A stretch of 64,000 nucleotides of DNA, from assembly GCA_002397315.1 (NCBI GenBank), contig DHAE01000026.1, forward strand, positions 65,263 to 129,262. Direction: 5' to 3'. The stretch comes from Comamonadaceae bacterium UBA4962. GTDB taxonomy: Bacteria; Pseudomonadota; Gammaproteobacteria; Burkholderiales; Burkholderiaceae_C. Position 1 is the stretch's first letter. Every line of letters starts with the position of its first letter. The notes under the pieces were generated by a model. The model was given only the letters and a program-made list of their open reading frames with translations, searched no databases and was not told the origin of the DNA. Below, in pieces: positions 1-8,118 of the stretch. The position numbers and the translations under genes are program-made.

Positions 1-764
1 CGGTATTCGCGCGCCCACATCTCGAAGCCGTAGATCTGGCTGTCGCGCAGCCGCGGCCCGAGCGCCTGGCAGGCCTGCAGGTATTCGTGCGCCATGGTGC
101 CGAGCGGCGTCATGCCGAGCTTCATCGCATAGAGCACGTTGCTCGTGCCCGCGAACTGGCCCGGCCCCGCGCGCCCGTCGGGGCGGCGGTCGCCGGTGCC
201 CAGGCGCGCGAGCAGCACGCGCAGCACCTCTTCGTGCCAGGCGCGGCTGAAGCGGCGGCGGGTGCCGTAGTCGGCGATCTTCAACTCGCCCAGGCCATCC
301 GCCTGCAGCTGCGCGATCTTCGTCTCGAGCCGGCGGCGGCCCTCGGGAAAATCCGGCACCTTCTGCGTGTTGCGGAAGTACACCTCGTTGACGATCGCCA
401 GCACCGGGATCTCGAACAGGATGGTGTGCAGCCACGGCCCGGCGATGTGGATGTCGATCTCCCCGCTGGGCAGCGGCGTGACGGTGATGTACTTCTCGTT
501 GAGCCGGAACAGGCCGAGGAAGTCCACGAAATCGCTCTTCACGAAGCGCAGCGAGCGCAGGTACATCAGCTCGGCGTCCTGGAAGTGCAGGCTGCACAGC
601 GACCGGATCTCGTCGCGGATCTCCGCCACGTAGGGCGCGAGCTGCACGCCCGGGTTGCGGCAGCGGAAGCGGTACTCCACCTGCGCACCCGGAAACTGGT
701 GCAGCACGACCTGCATCATGGTGAATTTGTACAGGTCGGTATCGAGCAGGCTGGTGATGATCAT
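1..764 (-). CDS. pncB: Nicotinate phosphoribosyltransferase, 5' part (runs off the left edge)
   Basis: Makes nicotinate mononucleotide from nicotinate and PRPP, coupled to ATP hydrolysis, in the Preiss-Handler NAD salvage route (cytosolic). The N-terminal ~254 residues are present. They begin MIITSLLDTDLYKFTMMQ, the family's characteristic opening, and include the DYGTRRRFS segment and a downstream TSNVLYAMKLG segment near the substrate site. The C-terminal part lies outside the window. The start chosen is the ATG at 764; an in-frame ATG at 788 would add eight residues (MPRADASD), and neither has a strong ribosome-binding site. It is divergent from the gamma-glutamyltransferase gene, with about 280 bp between them. 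Identification is firm; the exact start is not. Confidence 0.9.
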   Translation of the reverse strand, partial: MIITSLLDTDLYKFTMMQVVLHQFPGAQVEYRFRCRNPGVQLAPYVAEIRDEIRSLCSLHFQDAELMYLRSLRFVKSDFVDFLGLFRLNEKYITVTPLPSGEIDIHIAGPWLHTILFEIPVLAIVNEVYFRNTQKVPDFPEGRRRLETKIAQLQADGLGELKIADYGTRRRFSRAWHEEVLRVLLARLGTGDRRPDGRAGPGQFAGTSNVLYAMKLGMTPLGTMAHEYLQACQALGPRLRDSQIYGFEMWAREY

Positions 765-967
765 GTCGGAGGCATCGGCGCGCGGCATGGCGGCGGGGCC
801 ATGGCGCGGGAGGGAAAGCTGCAGGTGGCGCAGAGCATTGTGTCACCAAGCGCGGGGCCGCGCGCGGCGTCGGCCGCCCGCGGCCGCGCTGCCTTGGCGC
901 CGGCGATGCGCGCGATTCCACGATGCGGGCCGAATGCACGGGTCCGCACTCCCGCAAGTCCCTCAGG

Positions 968-979
968 AAGCATATGCTT
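968..979. promoter_or_regulatory. 12-bp perfect palindrome in the pncB-ggt intergenic region
   Basis: AAGCATATGCTT is the only clear symmetric element in the 283 bp between the divergent pncB and gamma-glutamyltransferase genes. It could be an operator, but short palindromes also arise by chance. No convincing sigma70 promoter was seen beside it. Confidence 0.25.
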
Positions 980-1047
980 GCACGGCGCCCGGGCACGCAG
1001 CGGCCTCGGCGCACCTCCCCCTCCCTTCATTCAGAAAGCGACTCCGG

Positions 1048-3057
1048 ATGCACACCTTCGGCCAGCTCCACGCGTCCCCCTCTGCCCGCCCCGCCTGGGG
1101 CCTCACCGCCGTGCTGACCGCCGCGCTGCTCGCGCTCGCGGGCTGCGGCGGCAACAGCGACGGCCTCGCAACGCCGCCCGAGCAGGACGCCAATGCCTGC
1201 GCGGTTTCGAGCGACAGCGGCCTGGTCACCGTCGGCTCGGGCCTTCCCGGCGATCCCGCGGCACCCGAACCCGCCTCGGGCTACCGCGTCGGCAAGACCG
1301 CCGTGTATGCCAAGCAGTACATGGTGGCCACCGCGAACCCGCTCGCCTCGCGCGCGGGCTGCGAGGTGCTGAAGAAGGGCGGCTCGGCCGTGGATGCGGC
1401 CGTGGCCGTGCAGATGGTGCTGGGCCTCGTGGAGCCGCAGTCCTCGGGCATCGGCGGCGGAGCCTTCATGCTCCACTACGACGCCGCGCAGAAGAAGGTG
1501 CAGGCCTATGACGGCCGCGAGACCGCGCCCGCGGCCGCCACCGCGAACTACCTGCGCTGGGTGAGCGACACCGACCGCACCACGCCCCAGCCGGGCGGCG
1601 CACGCGCCAGCGGCCGCTCGATCGGCACACCGGGCGCCGTGCGCATGCTGGAGATGGCGCACCGCGACTACGGCAGGCTGGCCTGGGGCGACCTGTTCCA
1701 GCCCGCGGTGCAGCTCGCGCGCGACGGCTTCCGCATCAGCGGCCGCATGGCCGCCGCGATCTCCGGCTCCGCGTCCGGCCTCTCGCGCGATTCCGAGGCC
1801 GTCGCCTATTTCTTCAATGCCGACGGCACGCCCAAGGCCCTGGGCACGGTGCTGAAGAACCCCGCCTATGCCGACACGCTGTCGTCCATCGCCGGCGGCG
1901 GCGCCGACGCCTTCTACAGCGGCCCGATCGCCCGGGGCATCGTCGACAAGATCAAAACCACCAGCGGCGGCTCGCCGGCCGTGGCGATCACCCCCGGCCT
2001 CACCGAGGTGAGCGACCTGGCCAACTACCGCGCGAAGCGCCGCGACCCGGTCTGCACCACCTACCGCGACTACTGGGTGTGCGGCATGTCGCCACCGTCC
2101 TCGGGCGGCATCGCCGTGGCGTCCGCGCTCGGCATCCTGGAGAACTTCGACCTCGCCCCATACAAGCCCACGGCCATCGACATCGAGGGCGGCAAGCCCA
2201 CGGTGATGGGCGTGCACCTGGTGAGCGAAGCCGAGCGCCTCGCCTATGCCGACCGCGACAAGTACGTGGCCGACACCGACTTCGTTCCGCTGCCGGGCGG
2301 CTCCCCCGCGCGCATGCTGGACAAGGGCTACCTGCGCACGCGTGCCAACCTGATCAGCACCACCCGCAGCATGGGCACGGCCACGGCCGGCGACTTCGGC
2401 ACCGGCGCGGCGGGCGTGGTGCCCGTCGAGGAGCGGGGCACGACCCACTTCACCATCGTGGACCGCAACGGCAACGCCGTGGTCATGACCACGACGGTGG
2501 AAGCCAGCATGGGCTCGTTCCACATGACGCAGGGCTTCCTGCTGAACAACCAGCTCACGGACTTCTCCGCCACCCCCACCGATGCCTCCGGCGCGCCGGT
2601 CGCCAACCGCGTCGAGCCCGGCAAGCGCCCGCGCAGTTCCATGGCTCCCACGCTGGTGTTCCGCAAGGCCGCAGACGGCAGCATGGGCGACTTCGTGATG
2701 GGCACCGGCTCGCCCGGCGGCGGCACGATCATCCAGTACGTGGTGAAGACCGTGGTCGGCGCGCTCGACTGGGGCCTCGATGCCCAGCAGGCCACCTCGC
2801 TCGTGGACTTCGGCGCCAGCAACAGCGCCACCACCTCGGTGGGCGGCGAGCACCCGAACGTCAACACGGCGAACAACGGCAACGACGATCCGCTGATCAC
2901 CGGCCTGCGTGCGCTGGGCCATACGGTCTCGACCTCGGCGCAATCGAGCGGCACCGCGACCATCCTGCGGGTGAACCGCAACGGCGCCAGCGTGCTGCAA
3001 GGCGGCGCCGATCCGCGGCGCGAAGGCGTCGTGCTGGGCGATACCTTCAAGCCCTGA
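1048..3057 (+). CDS. ggt: Gamma-glutamyltransferase (lipoprotein-type signal)
   Basis: Splits the gamma-glutamyl bond of glutathione and related peptides, by transfer or hydrolysis. It is exported: the N-terminus has a hydrophobic stretch ending LALAGC, a lipobox, so the 669-residue precursor is probably a lipoprotein. The fold is that of the Ntn-hydrolase family: a large subunit, then the self-cleavage site at GTTHFTIVD, where the Thr becomes the nucleophile of the small subunit. Downstream are the substrate-binding PRSSMAPT and the GSPGGGTII segments. The length is slightly above the ~580-residue norm, owing to an N-terminal extension and the linker before YRVGKTAVYAKQYMVATANP. The start is the ATG just before the signal peptide; longer in-frame extensions have no signal logic. 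No operon partner is seen. Confidence 0.93.
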   Translation: MHTFGQLHASPSARPAWGLTAVLTAALLALAGCGGNSDGLATPPEQDANACAVSSDSGLVTVGSGLPGDPAAPEPASGYRVGKTAVYAKQYMVATANPLASRAGCEVLKKGGSAVDAAVAVQMVLGLVEPQSSGIGGGAFMLHYDAAQKKVQAYDGRETAPAAATANYLRWVSDTDRTTPQPGGARASGRSIGTPGAVRMLEMAHRDYGRLAWGDLFQPAVQLARDGFRISGRMAAAISGSASGLSRDSEAVAYFFNADGTPKALGTVLKNPAYADTLSSIAGGGADAFYSGPIARGIVDKIKTTSGGSPAVAITPGLTEVSDLANYRAKRRDPVCTTYRDYWVCGMSPPSSGGIAVASALGILENFDLAPYKPTAIDIEGGKPTVMGVHLVSEAERLAYADRDKYVADTDFVPLPGGSPARMLDKGYLRTRANLISTTRSMGTATAGDFGTGAAGVVPVEERGTTHFTIVDRNGNAVVMTTTVEASMGSFHMTQGFLLNNQLTDFSATPTDASGAPVANRVEPGKRPRSSMAPTLVFRKAADGSMGDFVMGTGSPGGGTIIQYVVKTVVGALDWGLDAQQATSLVDFGASNSATTSVGGEHPNVNTANNGNDDPLITGLRALGHTVSTSAQSSGTATILRVNRNGASVLQGGADPRREGVVLGDTFKP

Positions 3058-3142
3058 GGGCCTGAAGAGGCACCCTACCCGGCCGGGGCCCGCTCCGTGG
3101 GCGCCAGCCGGGTCCCCGGCACCCGACGAACCATGTGCCGGG

Positions 3143-3625
3143 CTATGCGCCGGCCTGCGCCACGCGCAGCGGCTCCAGCGCCCGGCGCAGCGCCTCCGGC
3201 AGCGGGCGCGGGCGCCGGTCCGAGCGGTCCACGTACACATGCACGAAGTGGCCCGCGGCGGCGCACAGCGGTTCGCCGCGCGCGAACAGTCCCACCTCGT
3301 AGCGCACGCTGCTGCCGCCCAGCCGCGCCACGCGGATGCCGGCTTCCACGAGTTGCGGGAAGGCCAGCGGCGCGAAATAGTTGCACTGGGTCTCGACCAC
3401 GAGCCCGATGGTCTCGCCGCCGTGGATGTCGAGCGCGCCCTGCTCGATCAGGTAGGCGTTCACGGCCGTGTCGAACCAGCTGTAGTAGACGACGTTGTTG
3501 ACGTGCCCGTAGACATCGTTGTCCGCCCAGCGGGTGGTGATCTCGCGGAAGACGGGGTAGCCGGAGCGCGTCTCGGGGGCGCGCCGCGGCGTTGCGGCGG
3601 GGGCGGAAGGCGTGGCGTGGGTCAT
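3143..3625 (-). CDS. Hotdog-fold acyl-CoA thioesterase (4HBT/YbgC-like)
   Basis: A 160-residue single-domain hotdog protein that should hydrolyse an acyl-CoA thioester in the cytosol; the substrate cannot be read from sequence. The motif WADNDVYGHVNNVVYYSW holds the family's catalytic Asp and the GHVNN helix start, as in YbgC and 4-hydroxybenzoyl-CoA thioesterases. The first ~22 residues (rich in Ala, Pro and Thr) precede the domain and may be disordered. The start is the ATG at 3625; longer in-frame extensions carry no conserved sequence. It is convergent with the preceding gamma-glutamyltransferase gene and divergent from the phasin gene. Confidence 0.85.
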   Translation of the reverse strand: MTHATPSAPAATPRRAPETRSGYPVFREITTRWADNDVYGHVNNVVYYSWFDTAVNAYLIEQGALDIHGGETIGLVVETQCNYFAPLAFPQLVEAGIRVARLGGSSVRYEVGLFARGEPLCAAAGHFVHVYVDRSDRRPRPLPEALRRALEPLRVAQAGA

Positions 3626-3701
3626 GCGGACGATTCTGCCAGCGGCTTGTCGGAGCACCCGTCGCCGCCTCGACCGCGGTTTTGGAGCCCCGCCTCTAAA
3701 A

Positions 3702-3775
3702 ATGCTGCATCGCAACAAAAGGGCTTGCATCCCTGCGGGAAGACCCTAAAATTCATTCCATGCTGCACTGCAACA
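3702..3775 (+). promoter_or_regulatory. Phasin promoter with two PhaR-like direct repeats
   Basis: Two near-identical sites, ATGCTGCATCGCAACA (3702-3716, offset by one base) and ATGCTGCACTGCAACA (3760-3775), flank a good sigma70 promoter: -35 TTGCAT at 3725-3730 and -10 TAAAAT at 3747-3752, spacing 16. Both sites have the TGC..GCA symmetry reported for PhaR, the polyhydroxybutyrate-responsive repressor of phasin genes. One site lies upstream of the -35 and one over the expected transcription start, which fits repression. PhaR itself is not in the window, so the assignment is inference. Confidence 0.5.
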
Positions 3776-3832
3776 TCGAGTGCGTGCGGCGCGGTTCCGT
3801 CCAGCTACCTTAACTTCCCGAGGAGATATCCC

Positions 3833-4414
3833 ATGTCCCTGACCCCTGAACAAGTGATCGCCACCCAGAAGGCCCATCTGGAGACCCTGTTCGGCCTCAC
3901 GAACAAGGCTTTCGAAGGCATGGAGAAGCTGGTCGAGCTGAACGTGACGGCCTCGCGTGCCACCCTGTCCGAGGCCGCCTCGCACACCCAGGCCCTGCTG
4001 TCCGTCAAGGACGCGCAGGAGCTCCTGTCGCTGCAGGCCGCCTTCTTCCAGCCCCTGGCCGAGAAGACCGCCGCCTACAACCGCCACCTGTACGACATCG
4101 CTTCCAGCACCAGCGCCGAGTTCGGCCGTGCCTTCGAAGCCCAGGCCGCCGAAGCGCAGCGCAACCTCAGCAACCTCGTGGACACCGCCGCCCGCAACGC
4201 ACCCGCCGGCACCGAAACCGGTGTGGCCGTGTTCAAGAGCGCCGTCTCCGCCGCCAACAACGCGTTCGAAACCGTGCAGAAGGCCGTGAAGCAGGCCAGC
4301 GACGTGGCCGGCGCGAACTTCAACGCCGTGGCCAATACGGCCGCCAGCAGCACCGCAGCGGCCACGAGTGCCGCCACGGCCGCCACCGACGCCGCCATCC
4401 GCAAGCAGCGCTGA
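3833..4414 (+). CDS. phaP: Phasin family protein (PHB granule-associated)
   Basis: A 193-residue phasin that should coat polyhydroxyalkanoate granules and influence their size. The family N-terminus MSLTPEQVIATQKAHLETL is followed by a long amphipathic helical region containing the phasin_2 features FGLTNKAFEGMEKLVELN and SLQAAFFQPLAEKTAAYNRH. The C-terminus (~150-193) is rich in Ala and Thr, as is common in Comamonadaceae phasins. It has a strong ribosome-binding site (GAGGAGAT) and its own promoter, and is followed by a strong terminator, so it is monocistronic. Related proteins are among the most abundant when polymer accumulates. Confidence 0.93.
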   Translation: MSLTPEQVIATQKAHLETLFGLTNKAFEGMEKLVELNVTASRATLSEAASHTQALLSVKDAQELLSLQAAFFQPLAEKTAAYNRHLYDIASSTSAEFGRAFEAQAAEAQRNLSNLVDTAARNAPAGTETGVAVFKSAVSAANNAFETVQKAVKQASDVAGANFNAVANTAASSTAAATSAATAATDAAIRKQR

Positions 4415-4474
4415 ACGGGCCTTCCAGTTGTCTCCTTGGATCCCTCGGGCTTCGCGTTCGTGGATCCAATTCCA

Positions 4475-4499
4475 AGCCCGGCACTGCCGGGCTTTTTTT
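4475..4499 (+). terminator. Rho-independent terminator after the phasin gene
   Basis: Perfect 8-bp stem AGCCCGGC/GCCGGGCT with a 3-nt loop (ACT), followed by seven T residues. Confidence 0.9.
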
Positions 4500-4574
4500 C
4501 GTTCGGCCACGCCATGTGCAGGCGAAGGAATGGCCATGGCGGGGAACATTTTGGCGAGCGGCACCTCCAATGGA

Positions 4575-4604
4575 TTGCAAATGCGATGAATTCGCATTTA
4601 TAAT
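4575..4604 (+). promoter_or_regulatory. bfd promoter with overlapping Fur box
   Basis: A -35 TTGCAA (4575-4580) and a consensus -10 TATAAT (4599-4604) are separated by 18 bp. Lying between them and overlapping both is the perfect inverted repeat AAATGCGA-N5-TCGCATTT (4579-4599), a form typical of betaproteobacterial Fur boxes. Fe2+-Fur bound here would block RNA polymerase, so bfd and the genes behind it should be expressed in iron limitation. Confidence 0.75.
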
Positions 4605-4638
4605 GGTCCATCGCCAACAGTTTCAATGCCACTGCCCC

Positions 4639-4914
4639 ATGATCGTCTGTGTATGCCGCCGGGTGTCTGACCGGGAGATCGCCCGCCACGCGCATGCGGG
4701 GATGAGTTTCGACGAGATCCAGTTCGAACTCGGCGTGGCCACGCAGTGTGGCCGCTGCGAATCCTGCGCACGCGACGTCGTCGCCCGTTGCGGTGCGAGT
4801 GCCCAGGTGGCCGCGATCCACAAGGAAGAAGCCGTGCCGCAGGCCATCCTGCTGGCGCCGTCCATTCTGGAGAGCAAGGCATGGAACTGCTCTACGTCCT
4901 CGCTGGCAGCCTGA
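4639..4914 (+). CDS. bfd: Bacterioferritin-associated ferredoxin
   Basis: A small [2Fe-2S] protein that delivers electrons to bacterioferritin so stored Fe3+ can be released. The four ligands are visible: C4 and C6 (MIVCVC) and C37/C40 (QCGRC), matching the spacing of E. coli Bfd. The 91-residue length exceeds E. coli's 64; the extra C-terminal ~25 residues are unconserved in appearance and overlap the small membrane peptide encoded in another frame. It is the first gene of the Fur-controlled cluster bfd-tonB-exbB-exbD-hemP. Confidence 0.92.
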   Translation: MIVCVCRRVSDREIARHAHAGMSFDEIQFELGVATQCGRCESCARDVVARCGASAQVAAIHKEEAVPQAILLAPSILESKAWNCSTSSLAA

Positions 4915-4955
4915 TCTTCGTCGTGGGATCCATGTGGTGGATCTTCCGTAAGTAA
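4881..4955 (+). CDS. 24-residue single-span membrane peptide overlapping the bfd 3' end
   Basis: The reading frame MELLYVLAGSLIFVVGSMWW plus IFRK forms one hydrophobic segment with a positively charged C-terminus, the layout of a single-span inner-membrane miniprotein with its C-terminus in the cytoplasm. A good ribosome-binding site (GGAGAGCAAG) sits before the ATG, inside bfd. It overlaps the last 34 bases of bfd in another frame and precedes tonB by about 75 bp. Function is unknown; its place between bfd and tonB suggests a link to iron uptake or to the TonB-ExbBD complex (inference). It could also be an untranslated chance frame. Confidence 0.5.
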   Translation: MELLYVLAGSLIFVVGSMWWIFRK

Positions 4956-5031
4956 CCTCTTTTCCCTCCCACTGCGCCGCCCGTGCGCCGGTGCCTCGGC
5001 TCCGCTGCCGCGCCCGCAGGCTTTCCCTCCT

Positions 5032-5748
5032 ATGTCCCAGTTTGATCGCTATGGCTCCTCCCGGGGCGTGAGCCGCAATGCGGTGATCGCAGGCTCGGTC
5101 GTGCTGCTGCACGTCGCAGGCCTGTGGGCGCTGCAATCCGGCCTGGTGCGCAAGGCCGCCGAAGTCATCGTCCCCGCGGAAATCCTGAGCGAATTCATCA
5201 CGCCGCCCGCGCCGCCGGCCCCCCCGGTGCCTCCGGTGCCTCCGCCGCCGCCGCCTCCGAAGCCGGCCCCTCCTCCCCCGAAGCCCGCGCCGCGCACCCC
5301 CGCGCCCCGGCCCGCCCCCATGCCGGTGGCCGTGCCCGATCCCGCGCCCGCGCCCACCGCTCCCGTCGGCATCACCGAGCCGCAGCCTCCGGCGCCGCCG
5401 ATCGCCGCGCCCCAGGCTCCGCCGACGCCGCCCCCGGCCCCGCCCGCTCCGCCGGCACCGCCCAAGATCGAGCTGCCTTCGAGCGATGCGGCCTACCTGA
5501 ACAACCCCAAGCCTGCCTATCCCGCGATCAGCAAGCGGCTGGGCGAACAGGGCAAGGTGGTGGTCCGTGTGCTGATCGGCGCGGACGGGCTGCCCCAGAA
5601 GGTGGAGCTCAGCAAGTCCAGCGGCTACGACCGGCTCGACCGGCTGGCGATGGACACGGTGATGCGCTACAAGTTCGTGCCCGGCAAGCGCAACGGTGTC
5701 CCGGAAACCATGTGGAACCTCGTTCCGTTCAATTTCGTTCTCGAATAA
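5032..5748 (+). CDS. tonB: Energy transducer TonB
   Basis: Couples the inner-membrane proton gradient, harvested by ExbBD, to outer-membrane receptors. The 238 residues read as: a short cytoplasmic tail (1-16), one membrane anchor (about 17-38), a very Pro-rich periplasmic spacer (about 57-155, dominated by PP, PAP and KP repeats), and the TonB C-terminal domain (about 158-238), with KPAYPAISKRLGEQGKVVV and the final FNFVLE strand. It is followed by exbB after 35 bp and exbD, forming a complete TonB system, and probably serves the receptor encoded at 21.8-24.0 kb among others. Confidence 0.95.
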   Translation: MSQFDRYGSSRGVSRNAVIAGSVVLLHVAGLWALQSGLVRKAAEVIVPAEILSEFITPPAPPAPPVPPVPPPPPPPKPAPPPPKPAPRTPAPRPAPMPVAVPDPAPAPTAPVGITEPQPPAPPIAAPQAPPTPPPAPPAPPAPPKIELPSSDAAYLNNPKPAYPAISKRLGEQGKVVVRVLIGADGLPQKVELSKSSGYDRLDRLAMDTVMRYKFVPGKRNGVPETMWNLVPFNFVLE

Positions 5749-5783
5749 ACATTTCGACCCTCTCTACCGCTTCAGGAGTTCTC

Positions 5784-6500
<717 letters not shown>

Positions 6501-6506
6501 CGCGCC

Positions 6507-6914
6507 ATGGCATTCGGAACCCAGGACGACGCCGACGAGGTGATGAACGAGATCAACATGACGCCCCTGGTGGACGTCATGCTGGTGCTGCTCATCATCT
6601 TCATCATCACCGTGCCGGTCATGAAGCATGCGGTGCCGGTGGACCTACCCCGCGCCTCGGCCGAACGCGAGAACGTCAAGCCCGAGACCATCCGGCTGAG
6701 CGTGACCGCCGACGGCAAATACCACTGGAACGAGACCGACATCAGCGATGCCGAGCTGGAGCCCCGCCTGAAGGCCGAGGCGGCGAAGGATCCGCAGCCG
6801 GACCTGCACATCCGCGGCGACAAGGAAGTGCGCTACGAACGTGTGGCGCAGGTCATGGCGGCGGCGCAGCGCGCGGGCGTGCGCAAGATCGGTTTCGTGA
6901 CCGATCCGCAGTGA
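6507..6914 (+). CDS. exbD: TonB-system proton channel subunit ExbD
   Basis: ExbD/TolR family protein, 135 residues, with one N-terminal membrane segment and a periplasmic domain. The family's proton-carrying Asp is in NMTPLVDVMLVLLIIFIIT. The periplasmic part ends DKEVRYERVAQVMAAAQRAG, the usual ExbD close. It is six bases downstream of exbB and clearly co-transcribed. Confidence 0.95.
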   Translation: MAFGTQDDADEVMNEINMTPLVDVMLVLLIIFIITVPVMKHAVPVDLPRASAERENVKPETIRLSVTADGKYHWNETDISDAELEPRLKAEAAKDPQPDLHIRGDKEVRYERVAQVMAAAQRAGVRKIGFVTDPQ

Positions 6915-6946
6915 GACAAATGCTTGCAATACGGCCGGGGCGGGCC

Positions 6947-6976
6947 TTGACGATCAATTGAGAATGGTTATCATTA
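6947..6976 (+). promoter_or_regulatory. hemP promoter with Fur box
   Basis: A -35 TTGACG (6947-6952) and -10 TATCAT (6969-6974, 16-bp spacing) overlap GAGAATGGTTATCATT, a close match to the Fur consensus GATAATGATAATCATTATC. This suggests hemP has its own iron-repressed promoter in addition to readthrough from exbD. Confidence 0.7.
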
Positions 6977-7006
6977 AGCAATTGCCAACGCTCTGAGGAC
7001 CCACCC

Positions 7007-7222
7007 ATGCACGCCAGCCTGACCGCCCTGTCCCCTTCCACCGCCTTCTTCGGCGCGGGCCTCCACGACCGGCACACGGACGTGAACGGCCTGCCCGCCG
7101 CCGCCCCCGCGGTGGACAGCAGCGATCTGCTCAAGGGCCAGAAGACCGTGGCGATCTTCCACAACGGCTCGATCTACCGTCTGCAGGCGACCAAGCTGGG
7201 CAAGCTGATCCTCACCAAGTGA
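7007..7222 (+). CDS. hemP: Hemin uptake protein HemP
   Basis: A 71-residue protein with the HemP domain at its C-terminus: LLKGQKTVAIFHNGSIYRLQ and the very conserved ATKLGKLILTK ending. In other proteobacteria HemP (HmuP) is needed for haem uptake and acts as a positive regulator of haem receptor genes. The first ~40 residues are variable. It has its own Fur-type promoter and directly follows exbD. No haem receptor is adjacent, so its target lies elsewhere. Confidence 0.9.
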   Translation: MHASLTALSPSTAFFGAGLHDRHTDVNGLPAAAPAVDSSDLLKGQKTVAIFHNGSIYRLQATKLGKLILTK

Positions 7223-7258
7223 ATACATCCGGAGCGGCCGCAGGGCCTGCTCCAACGA

Positions 7259-7350
7259 TTTCATCGTGGGGCGACTCCCGGGCCCTGTCCAGGGCCTGCC
7301 GGGTCGTATTCGCCAGCCAAGGGTTCGCCCGCGTAGCCAGGCACTTTTTT
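7259..7350 (+). repeat. Dispersed ~90-bp structured repeat, copy 1
   Basis: Begins TTTCATCGTGGGGCGACTC and ends with the block GCGTAGCCAGGC followed by a T run. It shares long identical blocks with 18122-18211. Inside is the hairpin GGCCCTG/CAGGGCC (7281-7287 and 7290-7296), nested in an outer CGAC...GTCG pairing, then a second small hairpin GGG-TTCG-CCC. It lies between hemP and a bidirectional terminator. Its function is unknown; its size and structure resemble REP or MITE-like elements. Confidence 0.75.
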
Positions 7351-7371
7351 CCACCACGCAATCCACGTAGA

Positions 7372-7396
7372 AAAACCGGCCAATGGCCGGTTTTTT
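7372..7396. terminator. Bidirectional rho-independent terminator between hemP and the HbpS-like gene
   Basis: Perfect stem AAAACCGGCC/GGCCGGTTTT with a 3-nt loop (AAT), an A run on the left and a T run on the right. It can stop rightward transcription from hemP and leftward transcription from the opposite side. Confidence 0.88.
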
Positions 7397-7458
7397 CATG
7401 GGCGAGCCGCACTGGCGCAACGCCGCCGGTGGGCACCCTCGCTTGCAGGGCGCGCCGT

Positions 7459-7866
7459 TCAGAGGCCGATGGCGGCGATGCCCGCGCGGGCGATCTGCGC
7501 ATCCTCGCTCGACTTCACGCCGCTCACGCCGACGGCGCCCAGGCATTGGCCGTCCTTCATGATCGGCACGCCGCCTTCCAGCATGCCGTCGATGAACGGC
7601 GCCGTGAGGAAGGCGGTGCGGCCGCCGTTGATGGTGTCTTCGTAGAACTTGCTCTCGCGGCGGCCCAGCGCGGCGGTGCGGGCCTTGCCGGGGGCGATGT
7701 GCGACGAGAGCGGCGCCGCGCCGTCCAGGCGCTGCAGCGACAGCAGGTGGCCGCCGTCGTCCACGATGGCGATGGTCACGGCCCAGCCGTTGCGCACGGC
7801 CTCGGCTTCCGCGGCGGCGGCGATTTTCTTGACGTCGGAGAATTCGAGTGCGGATTGGGTCTTCAT
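7459..7866 (-). CDS. GlcG/HbpS family protein (possible haem-binding)
   Basis: A 135-residue single-domain protein of the GlcG/HbpS family (DUF336). The conserved core is visible in VTIAIVDDGGHLLSLQRLDG and GGVPIMKDGQCLGAVGVSG. Some family members bind haem or sense redox stress; others lie beside glycolate or propanediol genes, so the role is open. Here it is convergent with hemP, which makes a haem link possible but unproved. No signal peptide is present at the chosen ATG (7866), so it should be cytosolic. Confidence 0.8.
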   Translation of the reverse strand: MKTQSALEFSDVKKIAAAAEAEAVRNGWAVTIAIVDDGGHLLSLQRLDGAAPLSSHIAPGKARTAALGRRESKFYEDTINGGRTAFLTAPFIDGMLEGGVPIMKDGQCLGAVGVSGVKSSEDAQIARAGIAAIGL

Positions 7867-8118
7867 GGAAATGGCGTCGGAATAGAGGAAGGAAACGGAA
7901 TCGGGGGAATGCGGAACACCGCATCCGCTTCGAGGCGGCGCGGTACCTCCGGCAGGATAGCGCCCGCAGAGGCCCCTCTCCGGCCCATTCCCGGCAAAAC
8001 ACTCCATCCAAAAAGGTCGGGATTGGCCAAGGTTATTTGAAAGCCGTTTGAAAGCCTCCACCTAGAATTTGTCCGTCTGCGATGTGCAGGCCTCAACAGG
8101 CAAAGGGAGAGATACAAG

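Noticed and set aside
1027..3240. Long minus-strand open frame opposite the gamma-glutamyltransferase gene
   Set aside because: Its translation is low-complexity (Gly/Ala/Arg/His rich) with no recognisable domain, typical of an antisense frame in high-GC DNA, whereas the plus-strand frame has all gamma-glutamyltransferase motifs.
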